A stretch of 34,476 nucleotides of DNA from VGMD01 sp964552055. Its GTDB lineage: Bacteria; Chlamydiota; Chlamydiia; Chlamydiales; 2-12-FULL-49-11. The translations under genes were made by a program, and so were the position numbers. The notes beneath the pieces were generated by a model. That model saw nothing but the letters and a program-made list of their open reading frames with translations, searched no databases and was not told the origin of the DNA. Of this stretch, positions 24,923 to 33,327 are shown one piece after another; within the stretch, counting starts at the first letter, position 1, and each line of letters opens with the position of its first letter. The stretch spans positions 1 through 34,476 of the forward strand of contig CAZKFL010000021.1 of NCBI GenBank assembly GCA_964552055.1, in the 5' to 3' direction.

Positions 24923-25741
24923 ATGAATCGCTGGATTCAAAAATTCTTGATAATCGGATCAATTGTACCCTACCTATCTTTAATGGGTAGCGAACCAACC
25001 AAGATAGAAAAAAGCGACTCAAATCCTATTGGTTTCTACTTTGGGGGCTTTGGAGGTTGGGTTTATCCATCTGATGTAACAGTAACACAAATGGGAACAG
25101 TATTTTTTCCTGAAGGTTCCGGCGGGCCTCTTAGCGTTACCGCAACAGGGACTGCACCTGGGAATACAAAAGGTTTTGGGGGGTTACACATCGGCTATGA
25201 ATGGATGAAAAAAATTGTTCCAGGATTCCGTTTAGCGCCAGCTATTGAAATTGAAGGGAGTTATTTTGCCAATACTCTAAAAAATGCAGACGTTATCAAT
25301 CCGTCAGATCGAATTGATGCACATGAATTTATAGATTCCTTTCCCACACGAATAGGCGGACTTTTAACTAACGGAATTCTAGAGTTTAATAACGACTATA
25401 TTTCACCTTACTTTGGCTTTGGAGTTGGGGTTGGATTTGTCTCAATTCATAGCGCGAATTCTTTACAAATCGATCCTCTAGAATTAGATGTAAATCATTT
25501 TAATACTGACACAAATGATTTTAATTCAGTTTTTATGACTGCAGCAAAAGCAGGTCTTCGATACCGTTTTTTCAAACATTTCCGGCTTAGTGGTGAATAC
25601 AGACTCTACTATTTAACATCATCTACATATACTTTTGGAGCAACAACTTATCTAACTCACGCTCCGACAAGTCCTTGGACAGTTAAGTTAGGGGGCATGT
25701 TTTATAATGCATTCACTTTAGGGATTGACTTTCTCTTTTGA
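24923..25741 (+). CDS. Outer-membrane beta-barrel protein
   Basis: A 272-residue protein. The signal peptide is MNRWIQKFLIIGSIVPYLSLMGS, with AGGA about 7 bases before ATG. The mature part alternates aromatic/Gly beta strands typical of OmpA/opacity-type barrels (GFYFGGFGGWVYP, KGFGGLHIGYEWM, PAIEIEGSYFA, ISPYFGFGVGVGFVS, AAKAGLRYRFFKHFRLSGEYRLYY). It ends with alternating hydrophobics and a terminal Phe (FTLGIDFLF), the BAM recognition signature. It is probably a surface porin or adhesin-like barrel in the outer membrane. The gene stands alone, 131 bases after the GH5 gene. Confidence 0.8.
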   Translation: MNRWIQKFLIIGSIVPYLSLMGSEPTKIEKSDSNPIGFYFGGFGGWVYPSDVTVTQMGTVFFPEGSGGPLSVTATGTAPGNTKGFGGLHIGYEWMKKIVPGFRLAPAIEIEGSYFANTLKNADVINPSDRIDAHEFIDSFPTRIGGLLTNGILEFNNDYISPYFGFGVGVGFVSIHSANSLQIDPLELDVNHFNTDTNDFNSVFMTAAKAGLRYRFFKHFRLSGEYRLYYLTSSTYTFGATTYLTHAPTSPWTVKLGGMFYNAFTLGIDFLF

Positions 25742-25788
25742 CCCATATGTAGGCCTTTAAATTAGGAATGTAGATAGTGCAAAATAGA

Positions 25789-27654
25789 TTAACGTAATTT
25801 TAATAGTTGATAATGCCTTCCATCAAAATCAATATGACCATTGCCCATTTCGTCCATTCCTAATTCAGATCCCGTTGTAATAGGAGCGCTTGCTTCTAAC
25901 TTCCGAGTTGCGGTAAGCAAAGGAAATTCAAACGGAGAATATAGAGACATTGAATAGTCGCTAAGCACTCGGAGCTCTCTTGCATAAAAATGATATAAAA
26001 CATTCTCTTTATCAAAAGTTGCTTCTAAAATATACTTTTTCGTATCAATATAGAGCAAACCTATAAAGTGGTCGTGAATCTCTCCTCTTAAAGAGCGCCA
26101 CTCCCCTTTTTTTGAGTAAGAGGGATTTAGAAGTAAATTCACTAAATTTAGAGGAAGTCTATGTCTTAAAATCATTTCACTTTCAGGCAAAGCCACCCCT
26201 CTAGATTTCGCTGCAAGATAAAAAGCAATACCCTCTTCTCCAGAGATCTGCCAAACATGTACTCGCTCTGCAATCTGAATATCCCCAAAAGCAAGGGGCA
26301 TTTTGGGTAAAACTGGTACTTCAGCCCTTACTTCATCATCGCAATCAACCTCACATGGTGCGACACTTGCCCCCGCACCACTTCCTGCGCCACATGCAAT
26401 CGGAACTCCCCTTGATTTGGTTGACATTATTAATTTCTTCTGAAGATTTGCTTTCTTAAAAATTTCCTGAAGGTCACACAAAGTTGAAAATTCAGCTCTA
26501 CCTCGACAAAAGGGAAATTCCGAATGAATTGGGAAGCTAAATGGCTCTTTATTTCTTCGGAGTCTTTCATTGATGCCATCTCCTAGTTTGGATGGAAATT
26601 GATCCCTACCAACTTTAAATATATCTGTATTAAGAGATGTTTGTTGGGGTCTTTTAGGAAATTTATGATCAAAAACTTCCCTCCACTTCGCTTCAATTTT
26701 TATAAGCAATTCATACGCATCAGCATTAAAAACCTGGGACTCATCATTAATTGTAGGCATAAATTGATCTAAAAACGATCTCTCTAAAAGCATGCCATTA
26801 AAGGATTTACCCGTCGATTCACATTCTTTTCTTAGGGTGATTAGCCTTGCAAGCGCTGGGATAAGCGATTTCATCCGCAGAATATTAGCTGAATCTAAGC
26901 CTTTTATGTATTTTACAGTTTGTGCGGAAGTATCACTCAAAGTTGCATTCTCTTTTTGATGCCTTTCACTTCTGTGTAGATAGAATAAAAACTCGGCGAT
27001 AGCTTTAGTGATTGGGTGATCGGAACTTAAATACCGTTCGGCTACTCTTTCAGAAGCAGGATCCACTATAAAAATATTGTTTCCAGAAAATTTATACCCT
27101 TGAGTCAGTTCTAATAGATCCATATCAAAGGTTTCTGGTTCATCACAAATGCTGATTCCTCTTATAGAGTCTATGAACGATTCAAAGTTATTGCAGTTTT
27201 CTGGAAGAGATGCTAAGTCTGTTCTTTTTTCCTCAGGTTTATCCACATCAGCAATGAAATAGCTCCCATCTCCAAAAAGAGCCCTTGAGCTCTCTAGACT
27301 TTTTTCGTGTAGAAAATAGTATCTTTCTTGCAAAACAACTTTCAATATTCCAACACAAACAGCCTCAAGTTGCAAACTAGATTTTAAACGAGCAATTTCA
27401 ACAATTAATGTAGAAACTATATCCCAATCATGTCCCCTAAGTTCAGGAGCAATCAAGACTTTTTCAAAAGTACAATTTATATAAAAAACCCTTCGATATA
27501 AACTAGCAGGCACTCCCTTAGCCTCTTTTAGTAAGCTTAAACTCCTAGAAAAAATATCAAATAGTTTTATAGGGTTTTCACTAATATCTATACCTAAAAA
27601 ATCGTGTAGTGAATCCCTGATTTCAGGTAATCTAAAAACTGATAGACTTTCCAT
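25789..27654 (-). CDS. Orphan effector candidate, second gene of a pair
   Basis: A 621-residue protein of unrecognised family with a good ribosome site (TAGGAG, 4 bases before ATG). No signal peptide or membrane segment is seen. The N-terminal ~400 residues are mainly helical. A Gly/Ala/Ser linker (CGAGSGAGASVAP, ~420) and an acidic Cys-bearing stretch (CEVDCDDEVRAEVP) lead into a C-terminal domain of ~170 residues with mixed alpha/beta character (EGIAFYLAAKSRG, EIHDHFIGLLYIDTKKYILEATFD, HIDFDGRHYQLLKLR). The gene follows the 27679-29214 gene by 24 bases, so they are probably one operon. The linker matches those in three other orphan proteins here. Confidence 0.7.
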   Translation of the reverse strand: MESLSVFRLPEIRDSLHDFLGIDISENPIKLFDIFSRSLSLLKEAKGVPASLYRRVFYINCTFEKVLIAPELRGHDWDIVSTLIVEIARLKSSLQLEAVCVGILKVVLQERYYFLHEKSLESSRALFGDGSYFIADVDKPEEKRTDLASLPENCNNFESFIDSIRGISICDEPETFDMDLLELTQGYKFSGNNIFIVDPASERVAERYLSSDHPITKAIAEFLFYLHRSERHQKENATLSDTSAQTVKYIKGLDSANILRMKSLIPALARLITLRKECESTGKSFNGMLLERSFLDQFMPTINDESQVFNADAYELLIKIEAKWREVFDHKFPKRPQQTSLNTDIFKVGRDQFPSKLGDGINERLRRNKEPFSFPIHSEFPFCRGRAEFSTLCDLQEIFKKANLQKKLIMSTKSRGVPIACGAGSGAGASVAPCEVDCDDEVRAEVPVLPKMPLAFGDIQIAERVHVWQISGEEGIAFYLAAKSRGVALPESEMILRHRLPLNLVNLLLNPSYSKKGEWRSLRGEIHDHFIGLLYIDTKKYILEATFDKENVLYHFYARELRVLSDYSMSLYSPFEFPLLTATRKLEASAPITTGSELGMDEMGNGHIDFDGRHYQLLKLR

Positions 27655-27678
27655 ATGACTCCTAAAATTTTATTCCAT

Positions 27679-29214
27679 TTAATCAACTTTGACAAAACTG
27701 AAAGATTCAAAGCGAGATATAAACCCCTCTAAAACAGGAGATATTTGCTCGACGGGGTGGTGTTTTTGAAAATATCCGATAATTAGTTTTTGAATATCAC
27801 CCAATTCTGTTTGGTTCGCCTTAAAAAGGGCCTCTTTAGAAATATTAGCTGCTTGGATAATATCTATTTGCTCTTTGACTTTAAGAAAAAACCTTTCTGT
27901 ATTTTGAGTACATTCACGGCCTGGCTCAAATGTACTCGGAATAGAGGAGCTAGCCTCATAGTAGGCGTTAATTTGGGTTAGAGAGTGAAGAGCCCTATCA
28001 AAATCCTTAGCATCAAGAGCCTTTAGCGCATTTTCAAACCAAAAAAAATGATTAATCTCAATAGCCCTATAATCTACTAAATCCGATTTCACTTTTGCTA
28101 TTGGATCCACCGTTGCTTTAATCGGCGCTCCTGCTCCTGAGGAGCCGCCCTCTTCTTCTAAAATTCTTGTTTTTTTTAAAGGAGGTGCAGGAGTCTTTTC
28201 AATTTCTGGATAGAGTGATATATAATACTTAAATCTTTCTAGCGGATGAGTTGCCCCTATCGAAGCTTTGAATTGGTCAAAATTGCCATATAAAAAATCT
28301 TTTCCTATCTTACTGACCCAATACTGTTCCAGATGCTCATAAAACCTAAACTCTATCATTACTATGAGCGATTCTCTCTCAACTTGGGAATGTTCATTAA
28401 GTGATCGCATAAAATTAATAAGATGCTCTCGAAAAGCCGATAATTCAATTTTTGTAACTTTCTTATCCAAAATCTCATTGAGAACTTTAAAGATAAGCTC
28501 TTCAGGAAAGGTATTTATACTAACTTCCGGCTGCTCCTCTAAAGATCTTCGCAAAACCTCAATATTAGAGGGACATTGAGATTCAATCATCTCATAGATT
28601 GATTCAATCCGCGCGATGCAAAAATAAAGCATCTCCATACGCCTTTTTTTAAAGGAATCATGAGGTATTTCTTTTAAAGACTGACCAATATAATCCTTTG
28701 CAATTAGACTATCCAATTCAATTTCGTAAGCTTCTACGAATTCACGAGGGAGCGTTTTTATTCTGACATCAGACTCCATCCTACTTAACAAGGTCATAAG
28801 TCTATTAAATAAATCTACATGTAATGGAACGCCTGATCTTACAAGAGTCAGAGGCTTAAGCTCAATCATTCCATGGTGAAACTCAGAATCAGCTTCGAAC
28901 GTCCCAACCGGAGCTCCATATGCACTGGAAAGTCTTCTTAAATCGGCTCCATCAAGGGGTGGAAGAACCCTTCCTAGCAAAGGAGCACGCCTCTCCCAAT
29001 TTCCTGGAGCTTCACTTCCTGCAATTACATATAACCTAAGTAACACTTCTTTTGCTTTTTCAAATAGTGCTTCAACCACATTCGATTCGAGCAATAAATC
29101 CGTTAATTCATTTAATTTCGTAATCTTCGGGATCGGGTCATCATTAGTCGTTAAACAATTTGCATATTGCGTAATTTCAAATAGCGCATCTCTTCCAATT
29201 GTTGAAAAAGTCAT
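27679..29214 (-). CDS. Orphan effector candidate, first gene of a pair
   Basis: A 511-residue protein with AAGGAAG about 7 bases before the ATG. It is predominantly helical and charged, with no signal peptide or membrane segment. A linker at ~352-376 (ILEEEGGSSGAGAPIKATVD) separates a ~350-residue N-terminal region from a ~130-residue C-terminal helical domain (FFWFENALKALDAKDFDRALHSLTQINAYYE resembles a single TPR-like hairpin). No family is recognised. The pairing with the downstream gene and the shared linker style suggest related, co-expressed proteins. Confidence 0.7.
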   Translation of the reverse strand: MTFSTIGRDALFEITQYANCLTTNDDPIPKITKLNELTDLLLESNVVEALFEKAKEVLLRLYVIAGSEAPGNWERRAPLLGRVLPPLDGADLRRLSSAYGAPVGTFEADSEFHHGMIELKPLTLVRSGVPLHVDLFNRLMTLLSRMESDVRIKTLPREFVEAYEIELDSLIAKDYIGQSLKEIPHDSFKKRRMEMLYFCIARIESIYEMIESQCPSNIEVLRRSLEEQPEVSINTFPEELIFKVLNEILDKKVTKIELSAFREHLINFMRSLNEHSQVERESLIVMIEFRFYEHLEQYWVSKIGKDFLYGNFDQFKASIGATHPLERFKYYISLYPEIEKTPAPPLKKTRILEEEGGSSGAGAPIKATVDPIAKVKSDLVDYRAIEINHFFWFENALKALDAKDFDRALHSLTQINAYYEASSSIPSTFEPGRECTQNTERFFLKVKEQIDIIQAANISKEALFKANQTELGDIQKLIIGYFQKHHPVEQISPVLEGFISRFESFSFVKVD

Positions 29215-29287
29215 GTATCATCTTCCTTTATAATTATGAAAAGAAAGATGATACAGAACTCTTCTATTACCTACAACAAGAACCTAA

Positions 29288-29448
29288 GACCCTGTTTAAT
29301 ATCTCTGACCCTATGATTTGTTTGCTAAATTCCGCTAGAAATTCGTGAAAATTTTTCGTAATATTAAATAATATTGTGAAAAATTTTCACGATTTTATAG
29401 CGAATTTATAGCAGCAAAGCATCTCAATCATAGATTTTAAACAGGCTC
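29288..29448. repeat. Long imperfect palindrome (161 bp), MITE-like
   Basis: The left half, from GACCCTGTTTAATATCT, is mirrored by the right half ending AGATTTTAAACAGGCTC. The match holds through the whole element, with the central stem CGTGAAAATTTTTC...GAAAAATTTTCACG around AATATTAAATAATATT. No ORF and no obvious target duplication. It fills most of the gap between the divergent genes at 29214 and 29563. The ends resemble the sequence at 24818-24834. Confidence 0.55.
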
Positions 29449-29526
29449 CAAGATCAGATTATACCTATACGACTCGGAGTTCAAAAACAATTGAACATAA
29501 ATAAAAATTAATAATTAATTTTAAAA

Positions 29527-29555
29527 TTGAACTGAAGTGCAATTAACTGTATAAT
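29527..29555 (+). promoter_or_regulatory. Promoter for the 29563 gene, possibly leaderless
   Basis: TTGAAC (29527-29532) and a perfect TATAAT (29550-29555) are separated by 17 bases. The coding ATG starts 7 bases after the -10 box, where transcription itself would be expected to begin, and no Shine-Dalgarno sequence is present. Confidence 0.5.
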
Positions 29556-29562
29556 ATGTAAT

Positions 29563-30906
29563 ATGATTGATTTTTCTGCTCCATTTTCCTATATTCAAGA
29601 GAGAATTTGCTTTTCAAATTTTTTATTACCATGCTCTAATCTCTTACGAGTCTTTCTAAGAATTAAGCAAGTGTTTGTTTGCGCCATACAAACATTAATA
29701 TCTCATTTGTTTGTGCATACGCCAAAATTCATTAGAGATTTAAGACCAACGGAGAGCGATCAACTATATGTTGAATTTCCCGAAGAAACCACCACCTTGC
29801 AAGGAAATTACTTACAAGCAAAAATCAATTTTACAATATGGTATAAATTTGGGAAACAACCGTCTTGGATTCAATTTGATGACGACAGGCATCGTATCGT
29901 TTTTTCCATTTCCTATTTAGAACTATCACGTCTTCCTGAAAAAGACTCTATTCGTCCTTTTGCATATGATTTCCTTTCAGAGAAATTTACTATTTTTAAT
30001 GTTAGAAATGCGAATCTTTCGAAATCTAAAAGTGCTATTATGGCTGGATATCCAGAGAAAATACAAAGACGTCTAAAGTCCATTATCCAACATTACAACC
30101 CAGATGCTGATTTGGCATTTATTAGAGCCCACTCTTCAGAAGTTAGCTCTATGATTTTCGTTACCTGCGTCCAAGAGAAAACAATCCTCGAACTCAGACT
30201 GATGATGCAACTCCATTTAGCAAAGGCACGAATACGAATTTTTTATCACTTTATTTTAAATGAAAATCGCGCTCAATTTACTGAAGTTTTAAATGGATAC
30301 ACACCTCCACAGGATGTAACAGGACCCTTTAGAATTTATTCTCGACACGGAGGATCGCCCATGCAAATCACAACAAGAACTCCTTGTGAATATGTACTAC
30401 TTTATGAGTTATTAAGTAATGCAACAGATGAAGAGCTACATAGCTTTAAGGGAGTAACAAATAGAGTTCCTGTTACATTAGAAAAACAATTAGAGTTCCG
30501 TAGAAAAATGCAAAATTTTGATGCTCATGGAATTGAACTGGATAAAGGCGGCATTGCAAACCTAACAAATTTAATTTTAGAAGGGAAATTAAGACAAACT
30601 ATGTACACGGGTCCGATTGGTAATGGAGATTACAGAATGCCCGACACATTCTCTGGAGATCATGGCCCTTATTATATCTTAACTAAAAATACTCGAGATC
30701 ATTTAGCTTATATAGTTCCGGATGCCCGAGATAAAGAGGTACTAACTACTTTTTTAGAAAGAGCTCAAATACTATCCCTAATTGCGCCAACTGAAAAAAC
30801 AGATCTACTAAAACGACTGTTTACTTATGACGAAATCAAAGATCTTTCAAGTGATCAAGTTGCCCATTCAGAAGCCTTAGAGACCTTCATCTCCACAAGA
30901 ACCTAG
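29563..30906 (+). CDS. Orphan protein with conserved-looking C-terminal domain
   Basis: A 447-residue protein. Residues ~18-52 are moderately hydrophobic and basic (FLLPCSNLLRVFLRIKQVFVCAIQTLISHLF) and could be a membrane anchor or amphipathic segment. The rest is soluble. The C-terminal part (~325-420) has a compact motif series, DKGGIANLTNLILEGKLR, GPIGNGDYRMPDTFSGDHGP, YYILTK and HLAYIVPD, which reads like an enzymatic or toxin-type domain, but I cannot name a family. No ribosome site is present; the ATG lies 7 bases after a TATAAT box, so translation may be leaderless. No later Met offers a better start for ~150 residues. Confidence 0.65.
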   Translation: MIDFSAPFSYIQERICFSNFLLPCSNLLRVFLRIKQVFVCAIQTLISHLFVHTPKFIRDLRPTESDQLYVEFPEETTTLQGNYLQAKINFTIWYKFGKQPSWIQFDDDRHRIVFSISYLELSRLPEKDSIRPFAYDFLSEKFTIFNVRNANLSKSKSAIMAGYPEKIQRRLKSIIQHYNPDADLAFIRAHSSEVSSMIFVTCVQEKTILELRLMMQLHLAKARIRIFYHFILNENRAQFTEVLNGYTPPQDVTGPFRIYSRHGGSPMQITTRTPCEYVLLYELLSNATDEELHSFKGVTNRVPVTLEKQLEFRRKMQNFDAHGIELDKGGIANLTNLILEGKLRQTMYTGPIGNGDYRMPDTFSGDHGPYYILTKNTRDHLAYIVPDARDKEVLTTFLERAQILSLIAPTEKTDLLKRLFTYDEIKDLSSDQVAHSEALETFISTRT

Positions 30907-30921
30907 TGCATAAGGTTTTTT
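30900..30921 (+). terminator. Weak terminator overlapping the stop codon
   Basis: AACCT (30900-30904) and AGGTT (30913-30917) form a 5-bp stem with an 8-base loop, followed by a short T run. The stem is short, so termination may be inefficient. Confidence 0.3.
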
Positions 30922-31034
30922 ATTACAAACCCAAAGAAATCCACTTAACAAACTCATTATAAGCATTTTATACAAATAGCCATTCTTGTATTCATCTTAT
31001 ATTGAAAATCATAAAGAGTAAGACAAAAAAGATC

Positions 31035-31064
31035 TTTACATCTTTATGCTAAGAAAGCTATAAT
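31035..31064 (+). promoter_or_regulatory. Promoter of the brnQ leader
   Basis: TTTACA (31035-31040) and a perfect TATAAT (31059-31064) are spaced by 18 bases. This is a strong housekeeping-sigma promoter. Transcription would start near 31071 and give a leader of about 245 nucleotides before brnQ. Confidence 0.65.
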
Positions 31065-31099
31065 ATGTCTTTAATATAGGAAAAGGTTTGAATTTAACC

Positions 31100-31174
31100 A
31101 TGTTTAGCAAATCACAACTTATTAACACCCGAATTATTATATGCCACACCAAATTGAGGTGCGGACCTATGTGA
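31100..31174 (+). CDS. Attenuator leader peptide with consecutive Ile codons
   Basis: A 24-codon ORF from ATG 31100 to TGA 31172-31174, encoding MFSKSQLINTRIIICHTKL... with three consecutive Ile codons (ATT ATT ATA, 31133-31141), a further Ile and two Leu. The Ile run lies directly before segment 1 of the attenuator (31144-31150), where a stalled ribosome would mask it. An in-frame TTG at 31088 has a better spaced AGGA (31078-31081), so the peptide may be four residues longer. It would act in cis as a sensor of charged tRNA-Ile. Confidence 0.6.
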   Translation: MFSKSQLINTRIIICHTKLRCGPM

Positions 31175-31239
31175 TTAGCTAGCGCTAAAAATTAGGTTAA
31201 TGTTAAAACCGCATCTCTCACGAGGTGCGGTTTTTTTTT
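31144..31239 (+). promoter_or_regulatory. Ribosome-mediated transcription attenuator of brnQ
   Basis: Four segments can form exclusive hairpins. Segment 1 is CCACACC (31144-31150). Segment 2 is GAGGTGCGG (31156-31164). Segment 3 is CCGCATCTC (31209-31217). Segment 4 is GAGGTGCGG (31222-31230), identical to segment 2. 1:2 is a 7-bp stem with one mismatch. 2:3 is a 9-bp antiterminator with one G-U pair. 3:4 is the terminator. Between 2 and 3, ACCTA/TAGGT enclosing TTAGC/GCTAA forms a hairpin that brings 2 and 3 together. Low Ile-tRNA would stall the ribosome over segment 1 and favour 2:3, allowing read-through into brnQ. Confidence 0.65.
31205..31239 (+). terminator. Intrinsic terminator within the brnQ leader
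   Basis: AAAACCGCATCTC (31205-31217) pairs with GAGGTGCGGTTTT (31222-31234) in a 13-bp stem with the loop TCAC and one U-G pair, followed by a run of T to 31239. It lies 79 bases before brnQ, after the leader peptide, so it ends the leader RNA unless the antiterminator forms. Confidence 0.85.
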
Positions 31240-31317
31240 GACCCTGATCTGTCATACAAACCTTATGCCAGGATAAACCAGGTCTAACAAAAAAATTATG
31301 AAAAAACAGGATATAAA

Positions 31318-32460
31318 GTGAAAAAAAAATGGCTTATTGTGTGCACAGGATTTGCATTGTTCTCGATGTTCTTTGGATCGGGAAATTTAGTATTTCCCAT
31401 TACTGTTGGTTTAGAAAGTGAGGGACACTACCTTCTAGCTGCCCTGGGAATTCTATTTACCGGCGTAGTTGTTCCTTTCCTCGGAGTATTAGGAATGATC
31501 CTTTATAAAGGTGATATTTATAGCTTTTTTGGATGTTTTGGAAAAAGAGGAACTCTCCTATTTTCCTTTTTAGCCTTGGCATTGATGGGTCCATTTGGTG
31601 TGCTTGCCCGCTGTTTAACAGTAGCTCACGGCGCTTTATTACATTTGTTGCCAAATATTTCACTACCAGTTGGAAGCTTTTTCATGTGTGTAGTCATTTT
31701 TGTTATGGCCGCAAATAAGAATAAAATTGTAGGTACATTAGGCGCTGTATTAACCCCATTTTTACTGGGAGCAATCGCTCTTATTGCATTTTTTGGATTG
31801 AAACAAGGAAATATTCCGGAAGCATTAACTTTTAATGGTTGGAATGCTCTAACAAATGGATTTTTCCAAGGCTACCAAACAATGGACCTTTTAGCAGCTT
31901 TTTTCTTCTCTCAATTTGTGATTAAATATCTTCATGCCAAACTATCACCACAGGATGGAAATAGCTCAATGCTCAAGCATTTCTATTATTCATCAGTAAT
32001 TGGTGCTGGGCTCCTATCTGCCGTGTATTTTGCTTTAGTATTGCTCGGTTGGATCTATTCACCAATACTTGCAAACATAGCGCCTCAAGAACTACTAGGA
32101 ACAATTGCAATGAGCTCCCTTGGAAAAGTTGCAGCACCCGCCGTATGCTTAGCGATTTTATTTGCATGCTTAACTACAGCAATTGTGCTAGCTTCCCTAT
32201 TTGCCGATTTCTTACGCACTGAAATTACGAGAAATAAAATCGGAAACAATTTAGCACTATTTGTTACTTTAGCAATTGGCTTTTTTGTCTCAACTTTTGA
32301 TTTTGCAGGCATTGCCAGATTTCTAGGCCCCCTACTTGAAATAATTTATCCCGCATTGATTGCATTAACTCTAATTAATATCGTAAATAAATATGCAGGG
32401 ACTAAATCCACTCATTGGCCATTTACGATTACACTAATCGCTAAACTTTTATGGATTTAA
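31318..32460 (+). CDS. brnQ: Branched-chain amino acid transporter BrnQ family
   Basis: A 380-residue membrane protein of the LIVCS family, which imports Leu, Ile and Val with Na+ or H+. The N-terminal signature is GFALFSMFFGSGNLVFPITVGLES (~11-34), and the mid-protein signature is GFFQGYQTMDLLAAFFFSQFV (~180-200). About eleven membrane segments span the length; it is slightly shorter than the usual ~430 residues. It starts with GTG, with AGGA 6 bases upstream. A mini-ORF (ATG 31298, seven codons) ends in TGA overlapping the GTG. It is controlled by the upstream attenuator. The ATP-grasp gene follows after 30 bases and may be co-transcribed. In a host-dependent bacterium this is a main route for branched-chain amino acids. 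Confidence 0.9.
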   Translation: MKKKWLIVCTGFALFSMFFGSGNLVFPITVGLESEGHYLLAALGILFTGVVVPFLGVLGMILYKGDIYSFFGCFGKRGTLLFSFLALALMGPFGVLARCLTVAHGALLHLLPNISLPVGSFFMCVVIFVMAANKNKIVGTLGAVLTPFLLGAIALIAFFGLKQGNIPEALTFNGWNALTNGFFQGYQTMDLLAAFFFSQFVIKYLHAKLSPQDGNSSMLKHFYYSSVIGAGLLSAVYFALVLLGWIYSPILANIAPQELLGTIAMSSLGKVAAPAVCLAILFACLTTAIVLASLFADFLRTEITRNKIGNNLALFVTLAIGFFVSTFDFAGIARFLGPLLEIIYPALIALTLINIVNKYAGTKSTHWPFTITLIAKLLWI

Positions 32461-32490
32461 CAAATTAACATATAAATAGTTAGAGGATAT

Positions 32491-33327
32491 ATGCCACCAA
32501 AAAAATCGATTCTATTATTAACAGACTTTGCCTATGAAGCAAAAGGTCGAGAATACTTTCGTGAAGATGTTGAGCTAAGTTGCTTTCTTAGAAAGTTTTT
32601 TAAAACCTACATAAGTCATATCAACGATGCCGAAGAAATCCTTTCGCAAGTAGATCTAGTTCTAATCAGAAATACAGGTCCACAGATTTCACATCAGAGA
32701 GAGCTTCAAAGATTGAAAAGCAGGAAAGACCTCCTTATATTTAATGATCTTTCCGGTAAGGGAGATATCAATGGTAAACACCATCTTTTAGAGCTATTTA
32801 GATCCGGCTTTCCCGTTATTCCGACTTTTGACTCAAAAAATGAGGTCGAAAAATTACAAACCTACGAACGGTATTTATTAAAACCTTTAAATGGCGCCGA
32901 CTCAGAAGGGGTCAAAATCCTTAGTCACGCAGAACTCCAAAAAGATCCGCTTCATAACACTCTTATCCAACCGCTTATAGACTTCCAACATGAAGTTTCC
33001 TTTTATTTTATCGGAACTCAATTTTATTACTCATTATATGCACCAAATCCCCAAAAAAGATGGGAGCTAAAAACCTGCTCACCATCAAAGGAAGATATAG
33101 AATTTGCATTAAAATTTATTAACTGGAACACCTGTAAATATGGGATTCAACGAGTCGATGCTTGCAGGCTAAAAGATAACACGCTTTTACTTATGGAATT
33201 AGAAGATTACAATCCATTCCTTTCTTTAGATTTACTCGAGCAGGATGTTAAAGAGCGATTTTTAAATGGACTTTGTGCATCCATCGCAGAACAAATAAAT
33301 AAAAATATACCGAGCGCGAATCAATAA
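32491..33327 (+). CDS. ATP-grasp family ligase-like protein
   Basis: A 278-residue protein with the overall shape of the glutathione-synthetase/RimK ATP-grasp superfamily. It has an N-terminal pre-ATP domain (SILLLTDFAYEAKG...DLVLIRNTGP), the nucleotide-lid segment RYLLKPLNGADSEGVKIL (~126-145), LIQPLIDFQHEVSFYFIG (~158-175), and a metal-ligand-type strand LLLMELEDYNPFLSLD (~232-247). Such enzymes join a carboxylate to an amine or thiol via an acyl phosphate. The substrate cannot be told from sequence. GAGG is 4 bases before the ATG. Its position 30 bases behind brnQ suggests co-transcription under the same attenuator and perhaps an amino-acid-related substrate. Confidence 0.75.
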   Translation: MPPKKSILLLTDFAYEAKGREYFREDVELSCFLRKFFKTYISHINDAEEILSQVDLVLIRNTGPQISHQRELQRLKSRKDLLIFNDLSGKGDINGKHHLLELFRSGFPVIPTFDSKNEVEKLQTYERYLLKPLNGADSEGVKILSHAELQKDPLHNTLIQPLIDFQHEVSFYFIGTQFYYSLYAPNPQKRWELKTCSPSKEDIEFALKFINWNTCKYGIQRVDACRLKDNTLLLMELEDYNPFLSLDLLEQDVKERFLNGLCASIAEQINKNIPSANQ

